This document shows positions 43,813 through 55,521 of a DNA stretch of 64,000 bases, piece by piece; position 1 is the stretch's first letter; every line of letters begins with the position of its first letter. The position numbers and the translations under genes are program-made. The notes beneath the pieces are model-generated. The model was not told the DNA's origin. It did no database searches and saw only the letters and a list, made by a program, of their open reading frames with translations. The DNA lies in NCBI GenBank assembly GCA_038373885.1, contig JAWZYV010011900.1, positions 1 to 64,000 of the forward strand, given 5' to 3'. The stretch is from Cheiracanthium punctorium. Its lineage: Eukaryota; Arthropoda; Arachnida; Araneae; Cheiracanthiidae.

Positions 43813-43936
43813 TTCCGCTGTATATGGAATGGTGAGAAATACTCTTTGACAGAAGAACTTTATTCTCGCTCAAATTGAAAAGTTTAATGCTTCATGGGCG
43901 AATTTCGACCACTGGCAGACATTTGTGTAAGAAATG

Positions 43937-44150
43937 CAGCATTTGTGAAAGCCTCTGTACCAAGCGGACTGTTATAAACTCGTTACTGTCTGGCTGTGCT
44001 TGTGAATTTTGTACAGCTCATTGTTCCACGAAGTTCTAGAAGCAATAACGTTCGTGTTCCATACTAAGCGGACTCTTTAACAGAGCTTTCTCCAACAACT
44101 GGACTTTAGAACGACGAAACCAAAAATTAAGCAGTTTTCTGCAAACAGTA
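43937..44150 (+). pseudogene. Degraded paralogue of the 54800-55050 unit
   Basis: Collinear with 54808-55030: shared 'cagcatttgtgaaag', 'aagcggactgt', 'gtacagct.attgttc.acga' and the block corresponding to residues TGLFRTPNPES...AFC of the ORF at 54944. Here the frame is broken by stops. Shows that the 54.5-kb unit belongs to a repeated family. Confidence 0.5.
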
Positions 44151-44175
44151 GTGTTTTTGACATGTAATGCAGAAA

Positions 44176-44612
44176 CTATGTAAAAAAAAATGGCTGTAAA
44201 ATTTACTGGAAAAAGTTGTCAGCCAGGACAGAAATCTTCCGTCACTTTTTACAGATTCTCAGTTTACTTTACAGAAATCTACTGTATACGGAAGATTTCT
44301 GTAAAATAAGCTGAGAATCTGTAAAGAAAAAAAAATAGCGGAAGTAGGGATGGACGCGAGACGAAAAATAAGCGTCTCGCGTCTCGCAAAATAGCCTAAA
44401 AGCTTCGTCTCGTCTTGCGAAAATCCCTATATCTTAATGTTAAAAATGTGTGTCTCGTCTCGCAAAAAAGCTGTAAATCTCTGTCTCGTCTCGCAAAAAA
44501 GTCGTCTCGCGTTCATCCCTAAGCGGAAGACTTCTATAAAACATATGGAAGTAAATTGGCGTCCTGTCTGGCAGTTTTTTCCGTAAATTTGAAACTTTTT
44601 TTTACAGTGTAT
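44176..44612. mobile_element. Fold-back MITE (TGTAAAAAAA ends), interrupted by hAT-H
   Basis: TGTAAAAAAAAATGGC near 44178 faces inverted CACTGTAAAAAAAAG at 44610. 'Gtcagccaggaca' / 'tgtctggcagtttttt' and 'ggaagatttctgtaaa' are also inverted partners, so most of the element folds back. hAT-H splits it. No duplication resolved. Confidence 0.6.
44345..44521. mobile_element. hAT-H MITE copy 1 (TAGGGATGGACGCGAGACGA)
   Basis: Inverted 20-bp ends with one mismatch. Perfect duplication AGCGGAAG at 44337-44344 and 44522-44529. The 177-bp body is built of gtctcg / cgagac motifs, six or more in each direction. Confidence 0.92.
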
Positions 44613-45912
44613 AAAATTAAAGTTAAGACACTCTTTTTATTTATTTTAGCGACGAAAAAAAAAAAAAACTTTCTCCTGCAAATCAGAATACTTCAGTCTG
44701 CATCAAGTAAAAACGACAATTAGGATTTGAAGGAGTTCAGCGCTTATAAACTTGTATCAAAGATACCTTGTAATTATTATGTATTAATGTAGTAATTATT
44801 ATTTGATGAAACACGAAATTTTTAAATTGACTTGAATGTTTAATATATTATTAAACAATTAATTTCTCTTAACGAAGGTGTTTATTCGTAGTTTACAAAA
44901 TGCGAGGGAAACGAAGGTCAGGATTATTTAACAAATGTTTTAATAAACGAACATATTTTTCTGAATACATGTTACACTATGTGACATAAGGATAAATATC
45001 AATTCTATTAAAAAAAAATTTAAGCGCCAAAATCATGCTCAATCTGTTTTCTCTTATCTATAAAGAGCCCGATAAGCTAAAAGTTAAATTTAACTCTTAC
45101 ATCATCCTTTTAGTTGACCGTTTTACGACTTCGCACGTTGTAAGAAGCTACAAAAAAAAAAAAAAATGCTTTTACTGCTACAGAAAAGTAAAATAAAAAA
45201 TGCTTTTATTCTTCTATCGAAAAAATATTTACACGTTTTCAGTTGGCAACCGCTCAGATATCAATTTACGGATATCATGGAATGAATAAAACATGACTAT
45301 TTTTTGATAATCGAATACTGATTCAAAGCTTTTTGATGTTTTAAAACATGTTTTTTTGCTTTCGTGAAAAACATTTTTATTTAAATTCAGTACCAAACAT
45401 ATATAGAATTAAACTTTAAAAGTTTTTTGTTACAGTCTGCAATGAAATTATTTTTAAAAATAATCTTTTAAACTTATTATACCAAATTGTATTTTCTTAT
45501 TCTTTGAATTTGTTTTAAAGCTTTGAAAGATTTTTTTTTTCTTTAAATTCGCTTTTGAAGTATTGAATGAGCTATAATGCTCTTTATAAATGAAACATCA
45601 AATTTAGTTTACAATTCCTTTAAAAAAAAAGCATTGATATATTATAAAAACGACATTTTTATTTCTGCAGGAAAAAGATTAAGTTTTATTTTATTAATGT
45701 CGGAGGCAAATTTTGGTGACGTGTTCAGCCAGGCAAACAACTTTCACGGAATAGGAATTTCTAGGAATGTTAAAATTCTTTCATGTCTTTATCTATTACT
45801 GCATCTAATAAATATGATTTGCATTCACACGAAATTTTGAAAAATCCACTTATGTTGTTATTAAAAGCATTAAATTGAAAAAGAAATATATCAGATTAAT
45901 CTTACAAATAGA
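44613..45912. other. AT-rich interval, no recognised gene
   Basis: A plus frame at 45577-45840 (87 codons) is Lys/Ile/Asn-rich with no domain. No repeat ends were found in 1.3 kb. Confidence 0.35.
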
Positions 45913-46330
45913 AACGAAAGTCTATGTGTGTGGGTGTGTTTGTTTATTTGTACACGTCGCGCATACAAATCTACCCCGTTGGATCAATCGGCTTGAAATT
46001 TTGCACAAGTACGTAAAAAAAGCTACTGAGAAATTTTTACTCTAAATTGAAAATCTGAAAATCCACCCGATCCGTAATTTTTTTACAATTTTCAGTTCTT
46101 TTGAATTCAGAGAGTAAAAATATTTATTCGTTTGAGAGACACAAACTTGGGTATCGTAAGTGATATTGACGTCATTTTGATATCGCGTTAGGCTTTGAAG
46201 TGAAAATTGTGATTTCAATTCGTCTGAGATAGATTCTCCAGATTCCCCAGTTTAACTTCTTTTTCACAAATGAATTGATTTCTTTTGCAGGAAGCATTGA
46301 TATAAGAGGGACTGTTTCCAGCAAAGCGGA
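45913..46330 (+). repeat. Family J copy
   Basis: It begins with a TGTGTG stretch, then 'cggcttgaaattttgcacaagta', 'tgaaaatccacccg', 'aggctttgaagtgaaaattgtg' and 'ttccagcaaagcggaattttt'. Aligns with 53590-54010 and inverted 26200-26560 and 61260-61648. The 'ggcttgaaattttgcac' motif and TG start are features also seen in Helentron-type elements, but ends are not defined. Confidence 0.55.
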
Positions 46331-46823
46331 ATTTTTCGAATGCGAAATGTTTCCGCAAACACACTCCGCGGAGAAATTTTTAGAAGCGCATCCGATTCGG
46401 ATGACAAGAATAAGCGTTTTGAAAATGTGCGGAATTCCTTTATGAGTGCGTTTGTCGGTTCAAAAGGATTTTGATTTGCTGGGAAATAACCCAAAAGGAT
46501 TGATAAATTGAGCATTTCCATTTTTTTAATTGTTTTAGTTTGGCAACATTTCAAGTCCTGGTTTACAAATGAAATCTGGTATTCTGTTGAAAGCGTGATT
46601 GTGATGAAATCAAATGCAATTTGTTTTTGTGACATTAGTTGTAACTCGGACAATAAACATTGAAAATTCATAAAATCTGGAATAGATTTCACAAAATTGC
46701 TTTAAATTTTGATGGCGTCAAATGATTGCCTAAGCTTGCAATTAGATTACGAATTTTAAAAATAGGAAATTTGCTACGATTGTGTAGGTTATAAACCACA
46801 ATGTACCGTGTCAATAAATATTT
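46331..46823. other. No recognised gene
   Basis: A minus frame at 46264-46692 starts inside family J and has no recognisable domain. Confidence 0.3.
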
Positions 46824-46831
46824 CGTGTATA

Positions 46832-47004
46832 CAGGGGCGTAGCCAAGGGGGGGGGGGGTTAGGGGGGTTATAACCCCCCCCATAAGGAATTTTTTGCCAT
46901 ACAAAATGTATATTCTTTACTCCCTTACCACACACATGTATGCATATATGGGAGTTGCAGTAGTCGTAACCCCCCCCCATGAAAAATTTCTGGCTACGCC
47001 CCTG
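46832..47004. mobile_element. hAT-S MITE copy 5
   Basis: CAGGGGCGTAGCCAAG and inverted CAGGGGCGTAGCCAG. Perfect duplication CGTGTATA at 46824-46831 and 47005-47012. Core orientation opposite to copy 4. Confidence 0.92.
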
Positions 47005-47111
47005 CGTGTATATTAAAATAAAATTGTTTGCTGTATTCAACATTCTTTAACGGGCGCTTTACAGCTAACTAAACGTCAAGTAATCCTACGCTACGTTGAT
47101 ATGGGCTTGGA

Positions 47112-47151
47112 CTGAGGAAGACCAAAACAATTTTTGGTCGAAACGTATGTA
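47112..47151 (+). ncRNA. Second hammerhead-like motif
   Basis: CTGAGGA (47112-47118), stem GACCAAAA/TTTTGGTC of 8 bp around CAAT, GAAAC (47140-47144), then GTATGTA. Same order and the same extra A before stem II as the motif at 7085-7131, but a different stem II sequence. No Penelope coding sequence is seen nearby, so it may be a solo terminal fragment. Confidence 0.4.
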
Positions 47152-47618
47152 TCTGCTTACCTGTAACATCTTATATGTGTTTCTTACGAAGTTTTTTATT
47201 TACTACATCCCTCTGTATTTTCAACAGAAGATACTATCTGAACTTTCTTTTTGATTTAATTGGTGAATTTAGAATTGAGTGGCAACAAATTTTCTGTTTC
47301 TATGGTAACTATTAAGTTGAGAACAAAAAATATAATCAGTTACACTATGGATTAAAGTAGAATGATATACGTCATTTTCTGAGCTGAAAACTTACAAAAA
47401 GTCGAGGATTCTGTCGACAGTACTAGATGTCATTGCATCTGATAAGGGGAAAACGCATAATGCGCATGTGCACCACATTTGCGAAGGAAATGAAATGTAA
47501 GATAGTCCCTTAAATCAGAGTATTTTTTAATGTTTTATTTACTTAATATTCAGGTACTTGTATTTTCCGAATCTCGAGAGCTTTAAAAAAATACTTTTTG
47601 TTTGATTGTAGCATTTAA

Positions 47619-48113
47619 CCCTTTAACACGCAGTGTTCCCGCTCAGGGAACCCCAAACTCTGACGCTTCGACTGTTGCGAGTCGTGAAGAATAGATTTGA
47701 TTTCTATAAAAATAGTTGCGGATGACATGGCTCCACGAGAATCCTTTTCTTTTTAGCACGTCCTTTCCCGTCAAGAAATGGTCACGATTCTTTTTAACAG
47801 CACTGACATCTGCTGAAAAATGGAAGAATGCGAGAACAGCTGGATAGTTTGCCCAATACTGAAAAACGGGCAGCCGTTGCCACCGCTCGACTTAACTACC
47901 AGCAAGATGGCGGACGATCGAAACGTTCATTGCGTGCCACAGATCTAGAGACCCTTTTTTGAACAGCTGGTGGCTGTGCGGCAAAAATGGGGTCTCTAGA
48001 TCTGTGGCACGCGATGAACGTTTCGATCGTGCGCCATCTTGCTGGTCGTTAAGTCGAGCGATGGCAACGGATGCCCTTTTTTCAGCATTGAGAAAAGGTT
48101 GCGCCTCAAAGAG
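47619..48113 (+). mobile_element. piggyBac-A MITE copy 8
   Basis: TTAA at 47615-47618 and 48114-48117. CCCTTTAACACGCAG and inverted CTCTTTGAGGCGCAA. The palindrome is complete with a shortened centre (ACAGCTGGTGGCTGTGCGG). 212 bp upstream of copy 9, in opposite orientation. Confidence 0.85.
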
Positions 48114-48325
48114 TTAAACAACTTAAGTAACAATAATGGATACTGTTTTCGAAGAATAAATCTTTCACGAATTGCACTTGATTAAATTATTACTTCAGAA
48201 TTTTTATTATATGTATAATTTTTTTTCAGTACATTGATGAAATTGTCGGCGAAGAGCCCATTGTTTGTGAAACTTGGTTAAAAAAAATTAGACGCACACT
48301 TCAACGATTCTTCCAAAGTTATTAA

Positions 48326-48726
48326 CCCTTTGAGGCGCAACCCTTTCCCAATGCTGAAAAAAGGACAGCGGTTGCCATCGTTCGACTTAACTATCAGCAA
48401 GATGGCGGACGATCGAAACGTTCATCGATCGCCACAGATCTAGAGACCCTTTTTTTTTGACGACAGCTGGCTGTGCGTGCCCTTTTTTCAGCATTGGGCA
48501 ATCTATCCAGCTGTTCTCGCATTCTTCCATTTTTCAGCAGATGTCAGTGCTGTTAAAAATAATCGTGACCATTTTTTGACGGGAAAGGACGTACTAAAAA
48601 GCAAAGGATTCACGTGGAGCTATGTCACCCGCAACTATTTTTATAGAAATCCAATCTATTCTTCGTGACTGGCAACAGTCAAAACGTCAGAGTTGGGTGT
48701 TCCCAGAGCGGGAACACTGCGCGTTA
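48326..48726 (-). mobile_element. piggyBac-A MITE copy 9, one palindrome arm deleted
   Basis: TTAA at 48322-48325, CCCTTTGAGGCGCAA. The second palindrome arm is missing: 'gacagctggctgtgcg' joins directly to 'tgcccttttttcagcattgggc'. The right end stops at GCGTTAG and lacks AAGGGTTAA. Same class of arm deletion as copy 7. Confidence 0.8.
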
Positions 48727-50070
48727 GCTGTGTGATTCTGCATGGTCTTGGTGTAACCTACCTCTCCTACAAGTTTCGTCCCCTGATTTTGAAACACCCT
48801 GTATATTAAAAAAAAATATCGGATCCACAATGTGCAATTTTGGTGAAAATCTTAAAATATAAAGAAGACTGGCTTTTCCCCCATCTTTCGTAAAAAGCTA
48901 ATATGAATGATTTCAGGAGGAATCGAATACCTTTAACGTTTTATAAGTATAGCATTTCTATCGAAAACATTCGGGTTTTTGTTTTTTTTAGAAGATTGTT
49001 ATTTCTAGTATTACACGTAAAATTCGATTTGGGATTTTTTATAAAAATTCCTGACGTAAATTGATCTTACGCTATTCTCCAGACACAATATCCTGAAATC
49101 GACTCATAAATTTGCAAATTTATCACTTTCGATTTTATAAATATTCAAATCTTTTTATCATCACCCCCCCCCCCCCCGTTTCCGTGGTCCTGTGGAAGCG
49201 TGGTCTTCGACTATCCTATCTATCTCGGTTAGAAAAAAAAAAAAAAATCAATAGTCTTGACTTTAATGAAATCAGACTTTCAAAAAATTCAGGAATAGTA
49301 CAATTTTATAAAAGAATTTCCGTAAAACTTGTAAGCTGCCATTTTTGTAATCGATTACAGTCGACTGTGATCGTTTATACGTCCCAGATATTGTAATCTG
49401 GTGGGGGCGGTGTCAGGATAAGCCCACCAGGATGGCTGAAAGTTTCCCGGTGGGCCGGTCACTTTCATATACCAGGGGTCGATCCAAGAATTTTTGTGAA
49501 CACTGTTTGTTTTTGTGATTTTTCTTACCAATTTTTAAGTTTTTTTTTTTTTTTTTTTTTTGGTTAAAATAATGTATTTGGCGTCATAAATAAAGAGATG
49601 GAGCCCTTTTTGCTCACACAAACACTTTATTAGACGGCAAGTACAAACACATAAAATACGAGTTGGAACTAGAATATGTTTCATGGCAAAAAATAATAAT
49701 AATAACTAATAACAATAGTAATTTTATCGTAAAACAAGATAAATTACATGAAAAGTAATATATTCCATAACTTTTTAAAAAATAATATTTAAGATATTTT
49801 CTTAGGGAATTGAATGCACATAATCATCAATGTTTATTAAAATACACAGAAGAATTGAAAAATGAAAAAAGAAATCCCCATTCCCACCTTTTTCCTATAT
49901 GCTATACGACCCTAATGTTGGCGGTAGAAACTTGTGTAATCTTCCAGGTGGAAAAAGATCTTATTCTTGTTTGTTATTAGGAGTTTAATTTTGGAAAAAA
50001 CTGGTGCTTCTTCGACTAATTTTCTAACAATAAACAACCCACACACATATTTTAAAGAATTTATAGAAAG
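48727..50070. other. No gene; homopolymer runs and MITE debris
   Basis: C run (49165-49178), A run (49227-49239) and T run (49540-49561). CAGGGGTCGATCCAAGAA at 49475 is one terminus of the 58477-type element without a partner. Confidence 0.35.
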
Positions 50071-50078
50071 ATACGATT

Positions 50079-50244
50079 CAGGGGCGTAGCCAAGGGGGGT
50101 GTTAGGGGGTCATAACCCCCCCATGAGAAATTTTTGCCATACAAAATGTATATTCTTCACTACATTATCACACACACGTATACATATATATGAGTTGTAG
50201 TAGTCGTAACCCTCCCCCATGAAAAATTTCTGGCTACGCCTCTG
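50079..50244. mobile_element. hAT-S MITE copy 6
   Basis: CAGGGGCGTAGCCAAG and inverted CAGAGGCGTAGCCAG, family core present. The flanks do not show an 8-bp duplication, so the locus has changed since insertion. Confidence 0.8.
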
Positions 50245-50825
50245 AATTACTGATTAATAAAATTGCAAACTTTTAATTCTAAGTTATTTAAAGTAAGTCA
50301 TGTTAAATAATAAAGCAGCAAAACGTGATACTTTTAATCTATATTAATTTAAGTAGTCATAATAGAGCAGTTTGGTTTTTTTTCAAATTTTCTTATCAGC
50401 TCTATCTTCTTAATCAGCAAAGAACCATGAATTTTCACAAAAATATTTATCACAATTTCATTTTCTGTGCAGAATTATCTTTTAAGCAGTAAATTAAAGA
50501 AATTTAATAGCAATTCTTGAAGAAAAAAAACTTTAGTTTCCGAAATCCGTAATTTACTGCAACATGCTTTCAATACTATAATACAATTGAATACTCAGGC
50601 ATATATACAAGAAATGGATAGTTAGCAATTATTTATATCATAAACTAAACTGAGAATTTATACGTACTTATAAATTAATCCAATAGGTATGAAATCTTCC
50701 ACAGAACAATACAATAGTAGAATAAAATACTGCCCGCCACCGGATCGTCCGTTATGAACACGGTCATCAACAAACACTTTCGATTTTCGATTAGATTGAT
50801 GCCAATAGACTGAACTGAAACTTAC
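50245..50825. other. AT-rich interval, no recognised feature
   Basis: No frames or repeat ends of note. Confidence 0.3.
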
Positions 50826-50827
50826 TG

Positions 50828-51047
50828 AACACTAAAACTGGTGTAAGAAAATTCACAATTGGTGTTAAGTAAGTGTATCACAGATTCGCAGAGCTCAAGA
50901 TTACACTAATATTGGTGTTTGACATCACTAAAAGTGTATATTAACCCTTGATTTGGTGTTAACCCGAAATAAAGTGCTTGTTCACCCTATTTCGGGAGTG
51001 ATATTACACCAAATGCAGTGTAGCAAAACACCACAGTTTTTACAGTG
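50828..51047. mobile_element. Probable MITE (ACTGTAAAAACTGTGGTGT end)
   Basis: The right end, inverted, reads CACTGTAAAAACTGTGGTG. The left end ACACTAAAACTGGTGTAAG is a partial inverse. The 'ttggtgtta' / 'acaccaa' motif recurs through the body. No duplication resolved. Confidence 0.45.
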
Positions 51048-51507
51048 TAGGCAGATACATCCTCGTGTAGGTTTGCCTTGAGCGCAATACGTAGACCTAA
51101 CCTTTTAAAGGACAGAACAATTTTTAGGTTACAACAAATAAGCAATTTGGGGGAGGGGCCCCGAATGCCTTGAAGAAAATCAGGCCACCAATGAAAAATC
51201 AACATTAATTATTAGGGGGTTCTTCCATTTCTTTATAATAAAAACAAATAGTCATTTGCAATGAAATTAATGAACATTTTATTTTATTTCACGAACAAAA
51301 ACAAAACCTTTTAACTTTAGCATTTAAAAAATAATTTAAAAAAAACCATAAATGGCTATCGATAATATATCTTTTTAAGAGAAGTTTAAAGTCTTAAATC
51401 ACACCTTTTATCAAGATTATTATAATTATTTAGTAGGAAAAAACTTAAGATATGTTAAACCACTTTTACTGAAATCATATTATTCCTTACTTAGAAAAGA
51501 AATTTAA
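51048..51507. other. AT-rich interval, no recognised feature
   Basis: 'cctcgtgtaggtttgccttgagcgcaa' at 51060-51086 resembles a stretch at 33082-33110; otherwise nothing. Confidence 0.3.
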
Positions 51508-51515
51508 AGTATATA

Positions 51516-51659
51516 CAGGGGCGTAGCCGGGGGGGGGATATCGGGATATATCTCCCCCCTCGAAATATTTGGATTAGTGATGAAATTCCGTCTATTTATG
51601 CAGATATAAGTTCATACCCCCCCCCTCCCCCCCGAAAAATTTTCCTGGCTACGCGCCTG
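51516..51659. mobile_element. hAT-S subfamily 2 MITE, copy b
   Basis: CAGGGGCGTAGCCGG and inverted CAGGCGCGTAGCCAGGAAAA. Perfect duplication AGTATATA at 51508-51515 and 51660-51667. Body is the inverse of 27381-27549. Confidence 0.9.
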
Positions 51660-51667
51660 AGTATATA

Positions 51668-53168
51668 CAATCACTTTCCCTAAGATCATATTTATTTAGA
51701 AAAGAAACTTAATGTGTAAAATCTCGTCTGAGATCATTATAATTTATCAAAGTATGATATTAGTTACTCTATCCCAAAAAACTGGCCATAACGGGACATT
51801 TGGCGTCCCGCACACACCTTGCTGGACGGTTGGCAATCCTAAAGAAAGAAGGTGCAATTCGCAAAATCGTCGTGTGTGTGTGGGGGGGGGGAGGTGCAAC
51901 TTATACAATTTTTAAAAAACATCTTAAGACTAACTCGAAATATCGTAACCGATGAATTTTGGAAGGATTAGTTTATCGTCTGTCTGGGATATCCCATTCT
52001 ATCTCCCGGCTCAATCATATTTGCTCCCGCTAAATCATATTCGCAAATAGTAATATGCAAGCTGGTTATCTGAAAAAGGGATTTAAAAACTTTAAATGGA
52101 TATATTCAGAAAGCGATGGGGCATCTATTTACAAGCATCAAAACAAATCCACATGAGCGGGGAAGAGGAAAAGAATTTTTCTTTAAATTACAAAAAGATT
52201 GCTTCTTCATGAATATTTCAAGTCCCTTCTCAGAACTGATTTTTTTTAAAGATTTTTGAATTCGGTGGAATATGTTCACCAGACAGCAGAATTTATTGCA
52301 TTTATTCATTCGTTTACTCAATATCTGTACGGACAAAAAATATTTTTCAAAGATATTGTACTACGCCGTCGGATGTATAAATTTAAACTTGCATTTCGCT
52401 TCTTCTGAGAACAACAGCCTATGCAACAGATCCGATCGATCGTTTGTTTCTTCGCCAGTGAATTTCCAATTCTGAAGATCGTAATTCTCTGATTGCGAAC
52501 GGGGGGAAAACTTACGATATCGGCGCGATGCGATTAAGGGAAAGTGGTGGATTTGCATCGCATCTTTGTAGAGTTTCCCGAATATTGATCATTTGAATTA
52601 TAAATAATTTAAATGGGCGTTTATCTTCGAATTAGCATTTCCAATATTCGGAATAGAATGTCTGGTATGCCTTCCTGTAATGAGCCATTTTTAGGCGAAA
52701 TCCTCAGTGATTCCTAGTCTGTTAGCGTTTCACAAGATCGCTGACCTTGGATTTTTTATGATATTTTCTTAAGGATTAATTAATAAACAGCGCGGCAACA
52801 AGCTGCGCATAATAGTATTCCAAATTGAAAAACTTCGGCGAGAAATCTGTTTTCATCCAAAAAAGAATAAATTTGTATCCACAATATTTTCTTTTGCATT
52901 AATTGAAAGTTCGAATTTTATTCAAACAAAAAATACGTCATTTTTTTTTTCTTTATAACTAGTTAATGATTTTTAAGCGGCGCTCCCGCTAAACATTTAA
53001 ATGCAGCAAATTGTTTATTTAATGATTAGTAGAATTTAGCATATTTATATTGATGACTGTCACTGTTTGTAGCACAAAACTGGAAGCTACTCATCGTGCA
53101 GCCTATAGAATGAGTACGATAAAGTTATACTACCAAAGGCCTATCCCAAAATTTTGTATGCAAACATA
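51668..53168. other. No recognised gene
   Basis: 1.5 kb of AT-rich DNA with frames of 60-76 codons on both strands near 52106-52558. None has a recognisable domain and those on opposite strands overlap. Confidence 0.35.
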
Positions 53169-53176
53169 AGTTGGTG

Positions 53177-53326
53177 CAGAGACGGCCCGAGGGGCGTGCG
53201 GGGCTCCAGGCGAAGTGCAAGAGCGGGGCCTCTTCTCTATCATGTCTTATGAGATAGCAATAAAATGGCCCAGGAGCGGGGCCTTAGGCGATCGCCTACA
53301 TTCGCAACCCCCTTGGGCCGGCCCTG
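53177..53326. mobile_element. hAT-like MITE (CAGAGACGGCCCGAGGGG)
   Basis: Inverse of the right end: CAGGGCCGGCCCAAGGGGG. Seven-base flank GTTGGTG on both sides (53170-53176, 53327-53333). 150 bp, GC-rich relative to surroundings. Confidence 0.75.
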
Positions 53327-53589
53327 GTTGGTGTTCACAAAAACATCTAACTAACAAAGAATAAAGCGTGTTTAATATGCGATGTGTGTTGATGTAAATA
53401 AAATGAGAAGTAGTATTTAGGGTTAATTTATTCAAACATTTAAAAAAAGGATAATAAATCACAAAATAAAAACCCCTTAACAATCCTACTATATAGTTAC
53501 ATTTATCCCTGATTCACTGGTTCTGTAAGAGTTCCGGGCAACCACTCCTCTATAAAACTTTTACCACCATTTCTCCAAAAAGATTAAAA

Positions 53590-54010
53590 ATTCAAGCGCA
53601 GAAACGTAATAAAATCTACACCGTTCGTACGATCCGCTTGAAATTTTTCATAATTATGTATAAAAATAAAGAAAATAATCTGTGCTATTTTAAAAATCTG
53701 AAAATCCACCCGTTCTCTCATTTTTAAGCGATTTTTCGCAATTTTCAGCTTTATTTTATTTCCGAGAGGTTTAAAAAAAAAAAAAAAGTGAATCATTTGC
53801 TTGACAAAATTAGGTGTCTTAGTTCATAATGACGTCCTGAAGTCACGGTTATCAGGCTTTGAAAGAAAAATTGTGCGATTCCAATTCGTTTGAAATAGTT
53901 TTTCGAGATTACATAGTTTTTTTTTTTTTTTTTTTTTCTCACATAAAATGATTTCATTTCATGAAATATTGATGAAAGAGGGAATGTTTCCAGCTAAACG
54001 AAATCTTTCG
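53590..54010 (+). repeat. Family J copy
   Basis: 'tccgcttgaaatttttcata', 'tgaaaatccacccgttc', 'gtgaatcatttgcttgacaaaatta' and 'tttccagctaaacgaaa' are collinear with 45990-46330. Interrupted by A and T runs. Confidence 0.55.
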
Positions 54011-54540
54011 AATGGGAAAAATTTCGCACGTTTTTTGAAAAAAAATGCAATTTTGACTTCATTACATATAATTTATTTTACATGGTCAAAAATTCAATTC
54101 TGAATCACCTGGTCTGGTCTAGTATATTGAACGAATTTTCGGGGCAACCCGCTGTTCTGGGGTTTAAAATAGTTTAAAATTCGCTTTCTACGTATCAAAT
54201 AGTTGAATTTTCTTTTTTGTTGCATCAAAATCGGTTAACTAGAACGCGAGATACGGCGTTTTATCTTTCTCTATTGGTTTCTATGGGGTTTTCTAGAAAT
54301 CTCGAGAAATATTGATGTTAGAGCTTCGCTAACCTCACTTTTGGGAACTTACTTTGGCGCAAAATTTGACGAAAGGTCGCCAAGCTTGGCAACATCGGGC
54401 ATTTGGCGCAATTTTTCCAATGGGGCCTTTAAAGTTTGTTTTCCTGCATCAACATCACATATTAGCCTTGTATTCATTAATATTTCTATGACGTTATCAA
54501 AACGCGATTGTTCGGGTACTCGTTAGAGAGGTCCCGAGTT
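54011..54540. repeat. Decayed GGCGA-type dispersed repeat
   Basis: 54340-54425 contains 'ctttggcgcaaaatttgacga', 'ggtcgccaagcttggcaac' and 'catttggcgcaat', like 2560-2780 and 10678-10800. Boundaries not defined. Confidence 0.35.
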
Positions 54541-54562
54541 TTCTGGAATATACGGCGGAAAG

Positions 54563-54591
54563 TATAAAAGGAAGCGGGCTGCCCCGCTCCA
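54563..54591 (+). promoter_or_regulatory. TATA box with correctly spaced initiator-like site
   Basis: TATAAAAG at 54563-54570. An initiator-like TCCAGTAAG places an A at 54591, 28 bp after the first T, within the usual TATA-to-start distance. GC-rich DNA follows. Serves the unit ending at the AATAAA at 55522. No experimental evidence. Confidence 0.5.
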
Positions 54592-54943
54592 GTAAGTCTT
54601 GCTTGTGTTGAGAGCAGATGTCAGTGAAAGCTTAAGGCTTTGTGTTGGCGTTTAGAAAATCTATGTTTAGCTTGTTTCAGAATATTTGTTTTTGAGTGCT
54701 ATGTGTAAATTCTTCATTTCTGAGTCTTGAAGGACTGTGTACGATTTCCCTCGTAAGTTTCCACTGAATTTAGGCCTGTGGAAGTGTTTTATTTTGTTTT
54801 GATAAATACAGCATTTGTGAAAGTTTTCTGTTCTAAGCGGACTGTCATAAGCACATTACTGGCTGATTGTGCCGGTGAAATTAGTACAGCTGATTGTTCG
54901 ACGAACTTCTAGGAGCAGTAAAGTTCGTGTACCATCCTGACAA

Positions 54944-55243
54944 ATGGACTCTTTACTTGAACCTACCACACCTACTGGACTTTTTAGAACGCCAAACCCA
55001 GAAAGTAGCAGAGCTTTCTGCAACCATATTCTTGAATTTCAGTTAATGCTTAACAGTTTAAGCGCAGCGAAGAAATCTCCAGTCATGCAAGCTCACAGTA
55101 ATGCATACAGCATTCTATTTCCTTTTTCGCTAAGCGTTGTTTATTGCTATTACATGCCGCGACAAAATCCGGGTGCAGCAATGACATACACTGCCGATGA
55201 CATCCGAACGGGTCGGTTCATTAGAAAAGAATTCGAGGATTAA
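54944..55243 (+). CDS. Unrecognised 99-aa ORF in a repeated transcription unit
   Basis: ATG 54944 to TAA, MDSLLEPTTPTGLFRTPNPE... ending TADDIRTGRFIRKEFED. A hydrophobic stretch lies at about residues 57-70 (ILFPFSLSVVYCYY); the C-terminus is charged. I do not recognise the family. It lies between a TATA box (54563), a leader of about 350 nt and an AATAAA (55522), with no splice site required. A broken paralogue lies at 43937-44150, so it is either a retroelement leader and ORF or a retrocopied gene. Could also be spurious. Confidence 0.35.
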   Translation: MDSLLEPTTPTGLFRTPNPESSRAFCNHILEFQLMLNSLSAAKKSPVMQAHSNAYSILFPFSLSVVYCYYMPRQNPGAAMTYTADDIRTGRFIRKEFED

Positions 55244-55521
55244 AACGAACGGTGGAGGGGGGAAAAAAAGAACAAAAATATTCTATATCACTCGTGAAAG
55301 TTCTGTCAAAAGGGGCGTGACGTTCGAATGAGTCCGGAGGAAGTTCGCTTCGCAACGACGTTAATTAATTAACGAGATTATCAGATGTTGCCACAGCTGA
55401 AATCTCATCCATATTCCAGGGGCACGATCGGAGACGGATGGTCCCGGAACGAATTGGGAGATCGTGTTTTAAGTCGCGCTCTCGTTCTGAACGCGTTTCT
55501 TGGAAATGTTAGGGATGTCTA

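Noticed and set aside
46264..46692. 142-codon minus-strand frame
   Set aside because: Begins inside family J and has no recognisable domain or conserved frame in the other copies.
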